Origin: Denitromonas sp.
GTDB lineage: Bacteria > Pseudomonadota > Gammaproteobacteria > Burkholderiales > Rhodocyclaceae
Length of the DNA: 64,000 bases
Assembly: GCF_034676725.1 (NCBI RefSeq)
Contig: NZ_JAUCBR010000004.1
Location: 3,748,001 to 3,812,000 of the forward strand
Direction: 5' to 3'
How positions within the stretch are numbered: the first letter of the stretch is position 1; each line of letters begins with the position of its first letter. A model generated the notes under the pieces. It saw nothing but the letters and a program-made list of their open reading frames with translations, made no database searches and was not told the origin of the DNA. Below are positions 25,012 to 33,463 of this stretch, piece by piece. Position numbers and translations under genes: made by a program.

Positions 25012-27966
25012 ATGCATGCAAAGACAATAACGACAACGCTCACGCCACTGGCCCTGAAAGATGCGCCCGCGCTGATCCAGACGGTATTCCCGGCGCAGAA
25101 GGTTTCGTTCGAAGCGCAAAGTGAACGCAAGGCGGTCGCGGCGCAGACCTTGACGGGCTTAGGGTCGTACTGGAAAGGCCGTAAGCCGCTGATTCTGGTG
25201 CGGGCCATCGTGCTGGGCAGCTTGTTGCCCCTCACCGACGACGCGGAAGCCGACCTCGCCATCTTCGAGAAGTTGATGGCCTTCGACGACGAAGGCCTAG
25301 CGCGCCGCGCGCTGGCTGCCAATGCCTACTCGGCCACGATGCTGCAGGAGATCATTCCTATCTCCGATCCCGAACGCTACTTCAGCGGACGCGGCTGGCG
25401 GCGCGACATCACCGACGACGACAAGCTCATCCTGTACCGGCGCGCGCTGGCCACGCTGTCGAGCTACGAAGAAAAGGCCGGTCTGGGCAAACGCCCGGAA
25501 GAAGTGGATCAGGACTGGCTCTTCGCCCCGGTGTGGGCGGAGGTCAATCGCCACTACGCGCACTTGGGCGTGAACGCGCGCTCGCTGCCAGAACTGGTCG
25601 AGCAATTTGGCATCCTGCGCTACGGCCACCGCCCACGCGTAGGCGACACCTTCAGCGGCGGCGGCTCCATTCCGTTTGAGGCCGCGCGCATCGGGTGCGA
25701 CGCCTACGCCTCCGACCTCAATCCCGTGGCCTGCATGCTCACTTGGGGCGCATTCAACATAGTCGGTGCCAGTGCCAAGTCTCACGCCGAAATTGAGAAG
25801 GAGTATGGCGCGGTTGCCAAGGTTGTAAGCACAGCGATTGAAACGCTCGGCGTCGAAAAGGATGCCAAAGGCAATCAAGCGAAGGCATTTCTCTATTGCC
25901 TGGAAACGCGTTGCCCAGAATCCGGCTGGCTGGTTCCCATGTCGCCGACTTGGGTCATTTCAAAGAACGGGAACGTCATCGCGCAACTCGTTCCTGACCA
26001 CGCCAACAAGCGATTCGATATCCGAGTCAAGAGCGGGGCCACGACCGAAGAGATGCGAGAGGCCACGGCGGGAACTGTCCAAGACGGCAACTTGCAGTAT
26101 CAATTGGATGGCAAGACGTTCCGCATCCCAATCAGAACCCTACGTGGCGACTTCCGCGACTCGCAAGGCAATACGGGTAATCGCCTCCGTCAATGGGAGA
26201 AAGAGGACTTTGCTGCCGCGCCGAATGACGTCTTTCAGGAACGGCTGTATGCCATTCACTGGATCACCAAGGAGTCGCTGAAGGACGCACGGCCGAAGAC
26301 ATACTTCGTGGCGCCGACAGACGCCGATCTGGAGCGGGAGCGTCGCGTGAATGCCATCGTTGCCGAGAACCTCACTCGCTGGCACGAGGAAGGCTTGGTG
26401 CCGGACATGGCCATCGAGTCGGGTGACGAAACGGCTCGCCTGCTCCGAGAGCGCGGCTGGACGCACTGGCATCACCTGTTCAACGCCCGCCAATTGCTCT
26501 TGTATGCTGAGTTGAAGAAGCACGCCAGCGCCACGCTCTCGCTGAGCCTGTGCCAGATGATCAATACAAGCGCACGGCTAACGCGTTGGACGATTGGCGA
26601 CGGCCCAGGACGAAGCGGTGGAACCAAACAGGTCTTCGACAATCAGGCGCTGAACGTCTTGTTCAACTATGGGTGTCGCGCGTCGACCTATTTGCTTGAT
26701 GCATTGACCGCCAAAGTCGGAGGCTCGTCGATACCAAACGGCCCTCAGCTTGAACAAAGGTGTCTTCCCGCCGCCGAGATTTCAAGCAACTGCGATATTT
26801 TCATTACCGACCCGCCCTACGCCGACGCCGTCAATTACCACGAGATCACCGAGTTCTTCATCGCATGGCTGCGCAAGAACCCGCCGCAGCAGTTCGCGGA
26901 CTGGGTATGGGATTCTCGGCGCGCGCTGGCGATCAAAGGTTCGGGCGAAGACTTCCGACGCGGCATGGTCGCCGCCTACAAGGCGATGGCCGAGCATATG
27001 CCGGACAACGGCATGCAATGCGTGATGTTCACGCATCAGGACACCGGCGTTTGGGGTGACCTGATCGGCATCTTCTGGGCTGCTGGTTTGCAAGTAGGGG
27101 CCGCGTGGTACATCGCCACCGAGACCACCTCGGAACTCAAGAAAGGCGGCTACGTCCAGGGCACGGTCATCCTGATGCTCAAGAAGCGCGCCGCTGGCGA
27201 GCGCACCGGCTTCAAGCAGCGCCTGCTGCCCGCTGTGCGGCAGGAGGTGGCCCGCCAGATCGAAACCATGATGCACCTGAACGACACGGTGAAGGCGCAT
27301 CACGGCGAGCCGGTGTTCAACGACTCCGACCTGCAGATGGCCGGCTACGCGGCGGCACTGAAGGTGCTGACCGCTTACACCCACATCGGCGGCGAGGATG
27401 TCACCAGTTTCGCGCTGCGTCCGCGTACGCGGGGGGAAATCACCGTCGTGGATGAGATCGTTCAGCAGGCGGCGGAAACCGCGTCCAGCATGCTCGTTCC
27501 AGAGGGTTTGGTGCCGGAAACCTGGGCCAAGCTCTCGGGCATCGAACGCTTCATGTTCAAAATGCTGGACATGGAAACGACCGGCGCGAGCAAGCTCGAC
27601 AACTACCAGAACTTCGCGAAGGCCTTCCACGTCGAGGACTACACCCGCGTGATGGGCGACATGCGGCCCAACCACGCACGCCTGAAGCGCGTGAGCGAGT
27701 ACGCCTCGCGCGAGTTGACCGACGCGACCGAGATCGGCGCGAGCCGGCTGGGGCGGCTCATCATCGCCTTGCAGCAACTGCTGAAGGACACCGAGCCGCA
27801 GGTCATCGTCGATCAGATGCGCAGCGAGATGGCGGACTTCCTCGAAGTCCGCTCCTTGCTGGTGGACGTGCTGACCTTCATTGAGCGCAAATCACCCGAG
27901 CCCGAAGTGCGCACTGCCGCCGAGGTGCTGGGCGCGCGCCTGAAGAACCTGCGCTTCGGCGAATGA
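25012..27966 (+). CDS. DUF1156 DNA methyltransferase, Hma-type
   Basis: A 984-residue adenine- or cytosine-N4-type DNA methyltransferase with the DUF1156 N-terminus (YWKGRKPLILVRA and GSLLPL motifs, about 50-80). AdoMet-binding motif I is DTFSGGGS (about 212-219) and the catalytic motif is DPPY (Asp600). About 390 residues separate the two, an order seen in this family. The ATG at 25012 was chosen because the longer frame runs inside darG. It presumably marks self DNA for the island's restriction function. The middle part (about 25,740-26,770) is less GC-rich than both sides, suggesting a mosaic gene. Confidence 0.85.
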   Translation: MHAKTITTTLTPLALKDAPALIQTVFPAQKVSFEAQSERKAVAAQTLTGLGSYWKGRKPLILVRAIVLGSLLPLTDDAEADLAIFEKLMAFDDEGLARRALAANAYSATMLQEIIPISDPERYFSGRGWRRDITDDDKLILYRRALATLSSYEEKAGLGKRPEEVDQDWLFAPVWAEVNRHYAHLGVNARSLPELVEQFGILRYGHRPRVGDTFSGGGSIPFEAARIGCDAYASDLNPVACMLTWGAFNIVGASAKSHAEIEKEYGAVAKVVSTAIETLGVEKDAKGNQAKAFLYCLETRCPESGWLVPMSPTWVISKNGNVIAQLVPDHANKRFDIRVKSGATTEEMREATAGTVQDGNLQYQLDGKTFRIPIRTLRGDFRDSQGNTGNRLRQWEKEDFAAAPNDVFQERLYAIHWITKESLKDARPKTYFVAPTDADLERERRVNAIVAENLTRWHEEGLVPDMAIESGDETARLLRERGWTHWHHLFNARQLLLYAELKKHASATLSLSLCQMINTSARLTRWTIGDGPGRSGGTKQVFDNQALNVLFNYGCRASTYLLDALTAKVGGSSIPNGPQLEQRCLPAAEISSNCDIFITDPPYADAVNYHEITEFFIAWLRKNPPQQFADWVWDSRRALAIKGSGEDFRRGMVAAYKAMAEHMPDNGMQCVMFTHQDTGVWGDLIGIFWAAGLQVGAAWYIATETTSELKKGGYVQGTVILMLKKRAAGERTGFKQRLLPAVRQEVARQIETMMHLNDTVKAHHGEPVFNDSDLQMAGYAAALKVLTAYTHIGGEDVTSFALRPRTRGEITVVDEIVQQAAETASSMLVPEGLVPETWAKLSGIERFMFKMLDMETTGASKLDNYQNFAKAFHVEDYTRVMGDMRPNHARLKRVSEYASRELTDATEIGASRLGRLIIALQQLLKDTEPQVIVDQMRSEMADFLEVRSLLVDVLTFIERKSPEPEVRTAAEVLGARLKNLRFGE

Positions 27967-27977
27967 GGGCTTGAGGG

Positions 27978-30731
27978 ATGAGCATCCGGCGCTTCTCTTC
28001 GCGTACCCACCGGCTGGATGCGAGCTTCCTGATGAAGCACCTGGCTGGCGCGAAGAGCTACAAGCGCATCGCCGGCTACTTCACCAGTTCCTTGTTCGAG
28101 GTGGCGGGTGAAGCGCTGGAGCAGATTCCCGAGGTTAAGATCGTCTGCAATGTGGACATCCACCCGGACGATTTGAAGGTGGCGCAACTGCGCGAGAGCA
28201 AAATGCTGGGCCGCTGGAACGAACGCGGCCTGGAAGCCGAGGCGCTGCTGAACCGCGAACGCTACCGGCGTCTGGATGCCTTCCTCCAGAAGCACGGGCC
28301 AGCGGTGCGTGTCGCGCCTGATGACATCTGCGGCTTCGTGCATGGCAAGGCGGGCGTGATCACGCTGGCTGATGGCCTCAGGTTGGGCTTCATCGGCTCG
28401 ATGAACGAAACGCGCAGCGGCTGGCAGCACCATTACGAAATCCTGTGGGAGGACGAATCGCAGGATGGTGTGGATTGGATCGAGAAGGAATTCGACTTCC
28501 TCTGGAACGCCGCCAAGCCGCTGCCGCAGGCCGTCATCCGCGAAGTGCATCGGCGCGGCTACCGGCGCGAGATCGAGTTCGTCGAGATCGAGGACGACGA
28601 GAGCCTTGCGCCCGCGGCGCTGATCGAGTCGCCGCTGTACCGCGAGGGGCAGCAGCTTCAACCGTGGCAGCAAGGCTTTCTGACCGAGTGCCTGCGGCAC
28701 CAGCGCCTGTACGGCACGGTGCGCCTGCTGCTGGCCGACGAGGTGGGCTTGGGCAAGACGCTTTCGCTTGCGACTGCCGCGCTGACACTGTGCCTGCTGT
28801 CCGACAAGGACAATGGCCCGCGCCGCCCGGTGGTGATCTTCGCCCCTGCCACACTGACCGAGCAATGGCAGACCGAGATGCTGGACAAGCTGGGCATCCC
28901 GACCGCGCGTTGGGATACCGTGGGGAAAGTCTGGCTGGACACGGATGAGCGCATCCTGTCGCCTGCGGGGCGCGAGCAGATCGCCCATTGCCCGCTGCGG
29001 ATCGGCATCGTCTCCACCGGCTTGATGATGCGCGACTCGCTGGAAAAGCAGCATTTGCTGGGCATGCGCTTCGGCGTTGTCATTCTGGACGAAGCCCACA
29101 AGGCCAGAACGCGCCAGGGCTTCGGCAAGGAGGCCGGAACACCCAACGAGCTGCTGGCCTTCATGTGCGAGATATCGGCACGCGCCGACCATGTTCTGCT
29201 GGGCACGGCCACGCCCATCCAGACCAATCCCGCCGATTTGTGGGATTTGCTGGGCATCCTGCATCAAGGTTCTGGGCGCTTCGTGCTGGGCCATGATCTC
29301 GCCCCGTGGCACCGGCCTGACGACGTGCTCGACATCCTCGCGGGGCGTGAGGATGTGCTGACCCTCGCTCATGCTTGGGAACTGCTGCGCTCGCCACTGC
29401 CACGAATGGAATCGACCAGTGAGCCGCGCGCCCGGCGCTTGTTCTCCGCCATCCGGCAAGACCTGGGTTTGCACAGCGGCGAATGGCAGACCAACCGCTC
29501 GCTTGCCGACCTGACGGAGGAAACACGGGAGATCCTGGAGGAGGAACTGGAGCGCCGTATTGCCGGAGCCACCCTTTTCCAGCGCGAAAACCCGTTGGTG
29601 CGCCACGTCGTGCTGCGCAAGCGCCAGCAGCTCGAAGAGACGAAGGACAAAGACGGCAAGCCCTTGTTGACTCCTGTGGGCGTCGATGTTCATCCCGAAC
29701 GTCAGCGGGCTACCGAGCAACGCGCCTTCGACATGTTGTTCGAAGGCAAGGCGTTGCGCACCTCGGAGGATTTCCGACAGGCGTATGGAGAGGCACGGGC
29801 CTTCGGCAAGGCGCTGGCCAAGCGCGGCAAGGGCAGCGGCTTCATGAAGAACCTGATGGAGCAGCGCATCTGCTCCAGCATCCATGCAGGCTTGGCGACG
29901 GCGCGGCGCTTGCTGCAGGGCGAGGCCGTGCACGAGGAAGATGAAGAGAAAGAAGCCGACCTCAAGATCGAGACGGGCGAAGAGCGCGAGGTACTGCAAC
30001 GCCTGATCGCCCGGCTCGAACGGCTGGACGCCGATCCGAAGATGGAAGCCGTCACCCACTTCCTCGACAAGGAGAAGTGGCTAGGCTTGGGCGTCATCAT
30101 CTTCAGCCAGTACTACGACACGGCGAAGTGGCTGGCCGATTCGCTGGCGGCCCGCTATCCGGAAGAAGCGGTCGGCCTGTACGCGGGCGCGGGCCGCAGC
30201 CGCCTGTATCAACGTGGCGACAGCGTGACCGTCGAACGCGAGACGCTCAAGCGTATGGTTGCCGAGCACCAGATTCGTGTCATGGTGGCGACCGACGCCG
30301 CTTGCGAGGGCTTGAACCTACAAACCCTCGGCACACTGATCAACGTCGATCTGCCGTGGAACCCCACGCGGCTCGAACAGCGCATCGGCCGTATCAAACG
30401 CTTCGGGCAGCGACGTGAAACCGTGGACATGCTGAATCTCGTCTTCGAGCAGACGGTGGACGAGAAGATCTACGAGCGCCTGTCCGAACGCATGAGGAAC
30501 CGCTACGACCTCTTCGGTTCGCTGCCGGACACCATCAAGGACGAGTGGATCGAGGACATCGAAACGCTCGGCGAACGGCTGGACGAATACATCAACGCCC
30601 AGAAGACCGCGACGGGCTTCGACCTGCGCTACACCGGCACGATGATTCCGCCGGAGAAGGACTGGCGCGAATTTACAGAGGTGTTGTCGCGGCGCGATCT
30701 CGCAACGCTAATGAGTTCAGCATGGGGATAA
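27978..30731 (+). CDS. PLD-domain SNF2-like helicase, Hma-type
   Basis: A 917-residue protein. The N-terminal phospholipase-D-like domain (about 1-190) carries one HxK motif (His122, Lys124, in GFVHGK) followed by GFIGSMNETR. The superfamily 2 helicase core has Walker A DEVGLGKT (Lys260), a DEAH box (about 371-374), TATPIQT, and the late motifs ATDAACEGLNLQ and RIGRIKRFGQ. This is the helicase of helicase-methylase-ATPase islands. The PLD domain could supply nuclease activity, although a single HxK needs dimerisation to form an active site. It is the last gene of the operon, 11 bases after the methyltransferase. Confidence 0.88.
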   Translation: MSIRRFSSRTHRLDASFLMKHLAGAKSYKRIAGYFTSSLFEVAGEALEQIPEVKIVCNVDIHPDDLKVAQLRESKMLGRWNERGLEAEALLNRERYRRLDAFLQKHGPAVRVAPDDICGFVHGKAGVITLADGLRLGFIGSMNETRSGWQHHYEILWEDESQDGVDWIEKEFDFLWNAAKPLPQAVIREVHRRGYRREIEFVEIEDDESLAPAALIESPLYREGQQLQPWQQGFLTECLRHQRLYGTVRLLLADEVGLGKTLSLATAALTLCLLSDKDNGPRRPVVIFAPATLTEQWQTEMLDKLGIPTARWDTVGKVWLDTDERILSPAGREQIAHCPLRIGIVSTGLMMRDSLEKQHLLGMRFGVVILDEAHKARTRQGFGKEAGTPNELLAFMCEISARADHVLLGTATPIQTNPADLWDLLGILHQGSGRFVLGHDLAPWHRPDDVLDILAGREDVLTLAHAWELLRSPLPRMESTSEPRARRLFSAIRQDLGLHSGEWQTNRSLADLTEETREILEEELERRIAGATLFQRENPLVRHVVLRKRQQLEETKDKDGKPLLTPVGVDVHPERQRATEQRAFDMLFEGKALRTSEDFRQAYGEARAFGKALAKRGKGSGFMKNLMEQRICSSIHAGLATARRLLQGEAVHEEDEEKEADLKIETGEEREVLQRLIARLERLDADPKMEAVTHFLDKEKWLGLGVIIFSQYYDTAKWLADSLAARYPEEAVGLYAGAGRSRLYQRGDSVTVERETLKRMVAEHQIRVMVATDAACEGLNLQTLGTLINVDLPWNPTRLEQRIGRIKRFGQRRETVDMLNLVFEQTVDEKIYERLSERMRNRYDLFGSLPDTIKDEWIEDIETLGERLDEYINAQKTATGFDLRYTGTMIPPEKDWREFTEVLSRRDLATLMSSAWG

Positions 30732-30934
30732 CGGGAATACCAGTGCTCGGGAACATTCTAAGATTGGCGACGTATCCGCAAAGCACGCAACAGCGCGATA
30801 GCTCGCGCGGAACGGGCTGCGATCCGCGCGATGGTCTCAACTTAGGCTGGCGCGGTACCGAAAACCGGACAGTTGGATAGGAGAAGGCCGACAGGCGGGT
30901 TTCAAAGTAAAGCGGCCGTTCCCTGGACGTGGCG

Positions 30935-31561
30935 TTATCCGCGTCGGTGAAAGCACCCCACCGCCCGTCCCGCCAGCACCCCGACTACCAGCGGCACACA
31001 AGGCAACAGCAACGGATGCAGCGTCACCGGCAGCACGAAGCTGATGACCGTCGCGCAGATCGACACGATCCCCAGGCTCGCGTACAGCGCGAACATCTCC
31101 GGATCGTGCTGCAGGAACTCCTTGGCCTTGATGAGCCGCGCGAACCCGCCGTCAACGAGTGCGGCCAGGACGAACACCGTCAGCTCGGGCAGCCATTCGA
31201 GCAGCGTGGCGAACCGATGGCTGGCGAGCAGGAGCAGAGCGTCGACGGCGCGGAAGTAGGCGTTATTGAAGAGGCGCTGGTTGACCGACGACATCTCCCG
31301 GGACACGGCGCCATTCACGCCCGCCGGCGCGGGCGCGTCCTTCGCGGCAGGAATCGGGCTAATCTCAGCCGTCGTCTCCTGCATCCTCAGCGACCGATTC
31401 AGCATGCGGGTGGCCGGCTCGCTGCCCCAGTATGCAGCCGCTGCCTCATGCTCGGCGCGCAGTTGGGCCAGGAAGCGCTCCGGCGGATGCGCTGCGGGCA
31501 CATACAGGACGAGCACCAGCAGGATTAGCAGCGATACCACGGCGACGGCGCGGATTACCAT
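30935..31561 (-). CDS. DUF4400 membrane protein, coupling-protein partner
   Basis: A 208-residue inner-membrane protein of the DUF4400 type found directly after traD in MOBH-type elements. It has an N-terminal membrane segment (about 5-22), a periplasmic loop containing AAYWGSEPATRML, and two further hydrophobic segments near the end (about 160-200). The ATG at 31561 overlaps the traD 3' end by 7 bases. It probably assists TraD in DNA transfer (inference from conserved linkage). The defence island begins on its downstream side, in the opposite direction. Confidence 0.8.
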   Translation of the reverse strand: MVIRAVAVVSLLILLVLVLYVPAAHPPERFLAQLRAEHEAAAAYWGSEPATRMLNRSLRMQETTAEISPIPAAKDAPAPAGVNGAVSREMSSVNQRLFNNAYFRAVDALLLLASHRFATLLEWLPELTVFVLAALVDGGFARLIKAKEFLQHDPEMFALYASLGIVSICATVISFVLPVTLHPLLLPCVPLVVGVLAGRAVGCFHRRG

Positions 31562-33462
31562 GGCGCCTTCCCCGTCGTACCGCGCGGGTTCGCGTCGGGA
31601 TTGAGGATCGGAAACCGCCCCTTGATGATCCGGCCGCCGGACACCGAGGCGAAGTACTGGAGGTTGGGCAGCTTCCCCAGTACGTCGGCTGGCACCATCT
31701 CCTCGAAGCTTTCGGTGAGCTGGGTGGAATAGCTCGACGAGAAGTCGCCGAGGTGGGCGTCCGAGCCGTGGCTCAAGCCTACGCGCACGGTGTGGATCGC
31801 CGTCTTGCCGAAGGTCTCGACCACGAAGTCCTGGGTCGGCCGGTCCTTGGTGCGCAGGGCGATCAGGTTGTTGAGGTTGCCCAGCGCCATGCGCGCAGCA
31901 TCTTCGCTGCCCAGCCGCTTGGCCAGGTCCGCCAGGGTCTGCATGGCGCAGGTGGTGAAGATGCCGCCCTCGGCACCCTTGTTGAGGATCTCGATCAGCG
32001 GCTGGTTGATGACGTTCGAGACCTCGTCGACGAAGAGCGCGATGCGCCGGTAGCTGCCCAGGTTGTAGCGCATTCCGGCCCGTGCCGCCTGGTCGGCCAG
32101 CGCCAGGGCGCCGATCGCCGAGGCGACGGACGGGTCGGGCAGGGAGTCCAGGCACATGTAGAGCACATGACCGGCCCGCTCGATCTTCTCGAAGTTCATG
32201 ATGGGCCGCCTGTCGTCTGCATCGAACGGGTCGGGCGAGAGGCTCTTCCCCAGATCACCCGAGGTCAGCATCGACAGGATGGGGAGCAGGTTGGCGGTGA
32301 TCTTCTGATAGTGCTCCCGGTTGTGCCGGAAGGTCCGCACCTGGGCGTCGATTACCTTGTTGCGCTGGTTCTGGGCGATGTGGTGCTCGTAGTAGGCGAC
32401 GAAGGCCATGAGGTCGGCGCTGGCCGCCTCCGAAGGGCGCTTGAGGTTGCCGCGCTGGGCGTCGTGGAGCAGCTTCTTCATCTCGGGCAGTTCCCGCCAG
32501 CCGGCACCGAGGGTCTGGTCGTAGTAGCGGCGCAGCGAGCTTTCCAGAACCGGCTCGATGCCGCCCTCGATGTACTTGGTGAGCTTGACCAGATTCGGCC
32601 GCTCTTCGATCTCGACCAGGCCCTGCACCACGACGTTGACCGCATCCCAGCCGAAGGCCGAGAAGGCGCCGGCGGTGTCCGGCGGCATGATCGACTGGAT
32701 GCGCGAAGCGATCTCGGTGGGCTTCTGCCAGTTGAAGGTGAAGTCCAGGCGCACGCCCCGCTCCGGAAAGGCCGGGTGGAACTCCAGGAAGGTGTCCGGC
32801 TCGCGGTAGTCGGCGCAGGCCCGCTCCACGACGCGTTTGAGCCGCCGGCTGTTCTTCGGGTCGATGACGATCACCACGTCGCCGCGCCGGATCGCTTGGG
32901 TGACCAGGTTGGCGAGCGCCACACCCTTGCCGGACTGGGTGGTACCGACCAGCAGGGTGCCGCCCTCGAAATTCTGCAGCGGCCGGTGCAGGGGGCCTTC
33001 TTTCGGTTCGACCCCGTGGATGTAGGGCAGACCGATCTCGGCGTCCGGCTGAGGCTTGGCGTTGTAGCCGAGCAGCCGCAGCAGGCGCGGTGACACCGCG
33101 AATTCCCGGTAGTCGATCTTGGCGAGCTCGTAGAGCCGTTGCGAATGCACGGGCCGCCATTCGAAGCCGAAGCCCAGGAACACCGAGGCCGGATCCTTGC
33201 ACCAGCGGGCCAGGTCGTCGGTACCGATGACCTCGATACCGCGCCCGCCCAGCGACGCCCGCAGGACCAGCATACGCAGCGCCTGGGCCACCCGCAGTAC
33301 GCCCATGGCGAAGCAGACGAGCGCCAGCGGCAGGGCCAATTGCCGGGGGAGGGCGCCGGTCACGCCGACGCCGACGAAATAGACCAGCGCCAGCCACCAG
33401 GCGATACCGGCATAGACCTCGTAGGCCCGGCGCCAGGGCATTTCGTAGCGGCGTACCAGCAT
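31555..33462 (-). CDS. traD: TraD, type IV coupling protein
   Basis: TraD is the inner-membrane ATPase that brings the relaxase-DNA complex to the secretion channel. The 635-residue product has two N-terminal membrane segments (about 18-36 and 43-58). The P-loop is GTTQSGKG (Lys179) and Walker B is IALFVDEVSNV near residue 440. Length and motifs fit SXT/R391-type TraD. The ATG at 33462 lies one base after the traI stop and has an AGG-containing ribosome site; longer in-frame starts would run far into traI. Confidence 0.92.
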   Translation of the reverse strand: MLVRRYEMPWRRAYEVYAGIAWWLALVYFVGVGVTGALPRQLALPLALVCFAMGVLRVAQALRMLVLRASLGGRGIEVIGTDDLARWCKDPASVFLGFGFEWRPVHSQRLYELAKIDYREFAVSPRLLRLLGYNAKPQPDAEIGLPYIHGVEPKEGPLHRPLQNFEGGTLLVGTTQSGKGVALANLVTQAIRRGDVVIVIDPKNSRRLKRVVERACADYREPDTFLEFHPAFPERGVRLDFTFNWQKPTEIASRIQSIMPPDTAGAFSAFGWDAVNVVVQGLVEIEERPNLVKLTKYIEGGIEPVLESSLRRYYDQTLGAGWRELPEMKKLLHDAQRGNLKRPSEAASADLMAFVAYYEHHIAQNQRNKVIDAQVRTFRHNREHYQKITANLLPILSMLTSGDLGKSLSPDPFDADDRRPIMNFEKIERAGHVLYMCLDSLPDPSVASAIGALALADQAARAGMRYNLGSYRRIALFVDEVSNVINQPLIEILNKGAEGGIFTTCAMQTLADLAKRLGSEDAARMALGNLNNLIALRTKDRPTQDFVVETFGKTAIHTVRVGLSHGSDAHLGDFSSSYSTQLTESFEEMVPADVLGKLPNLQYFASVSGGRIIKGRFPILNPDANPRGTTGKAPW

Positions 33463-33463
33463 C

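Noticed and set aside
19322..30731. DISARM classification of the defence island
   Set aside because: The methylase and PLD/helicase parts recall DISARM, but the DrmA/DrmB pattern is not seen, and DUF499, DUF3780 and DUF1156 fit the Hma arrangement better.
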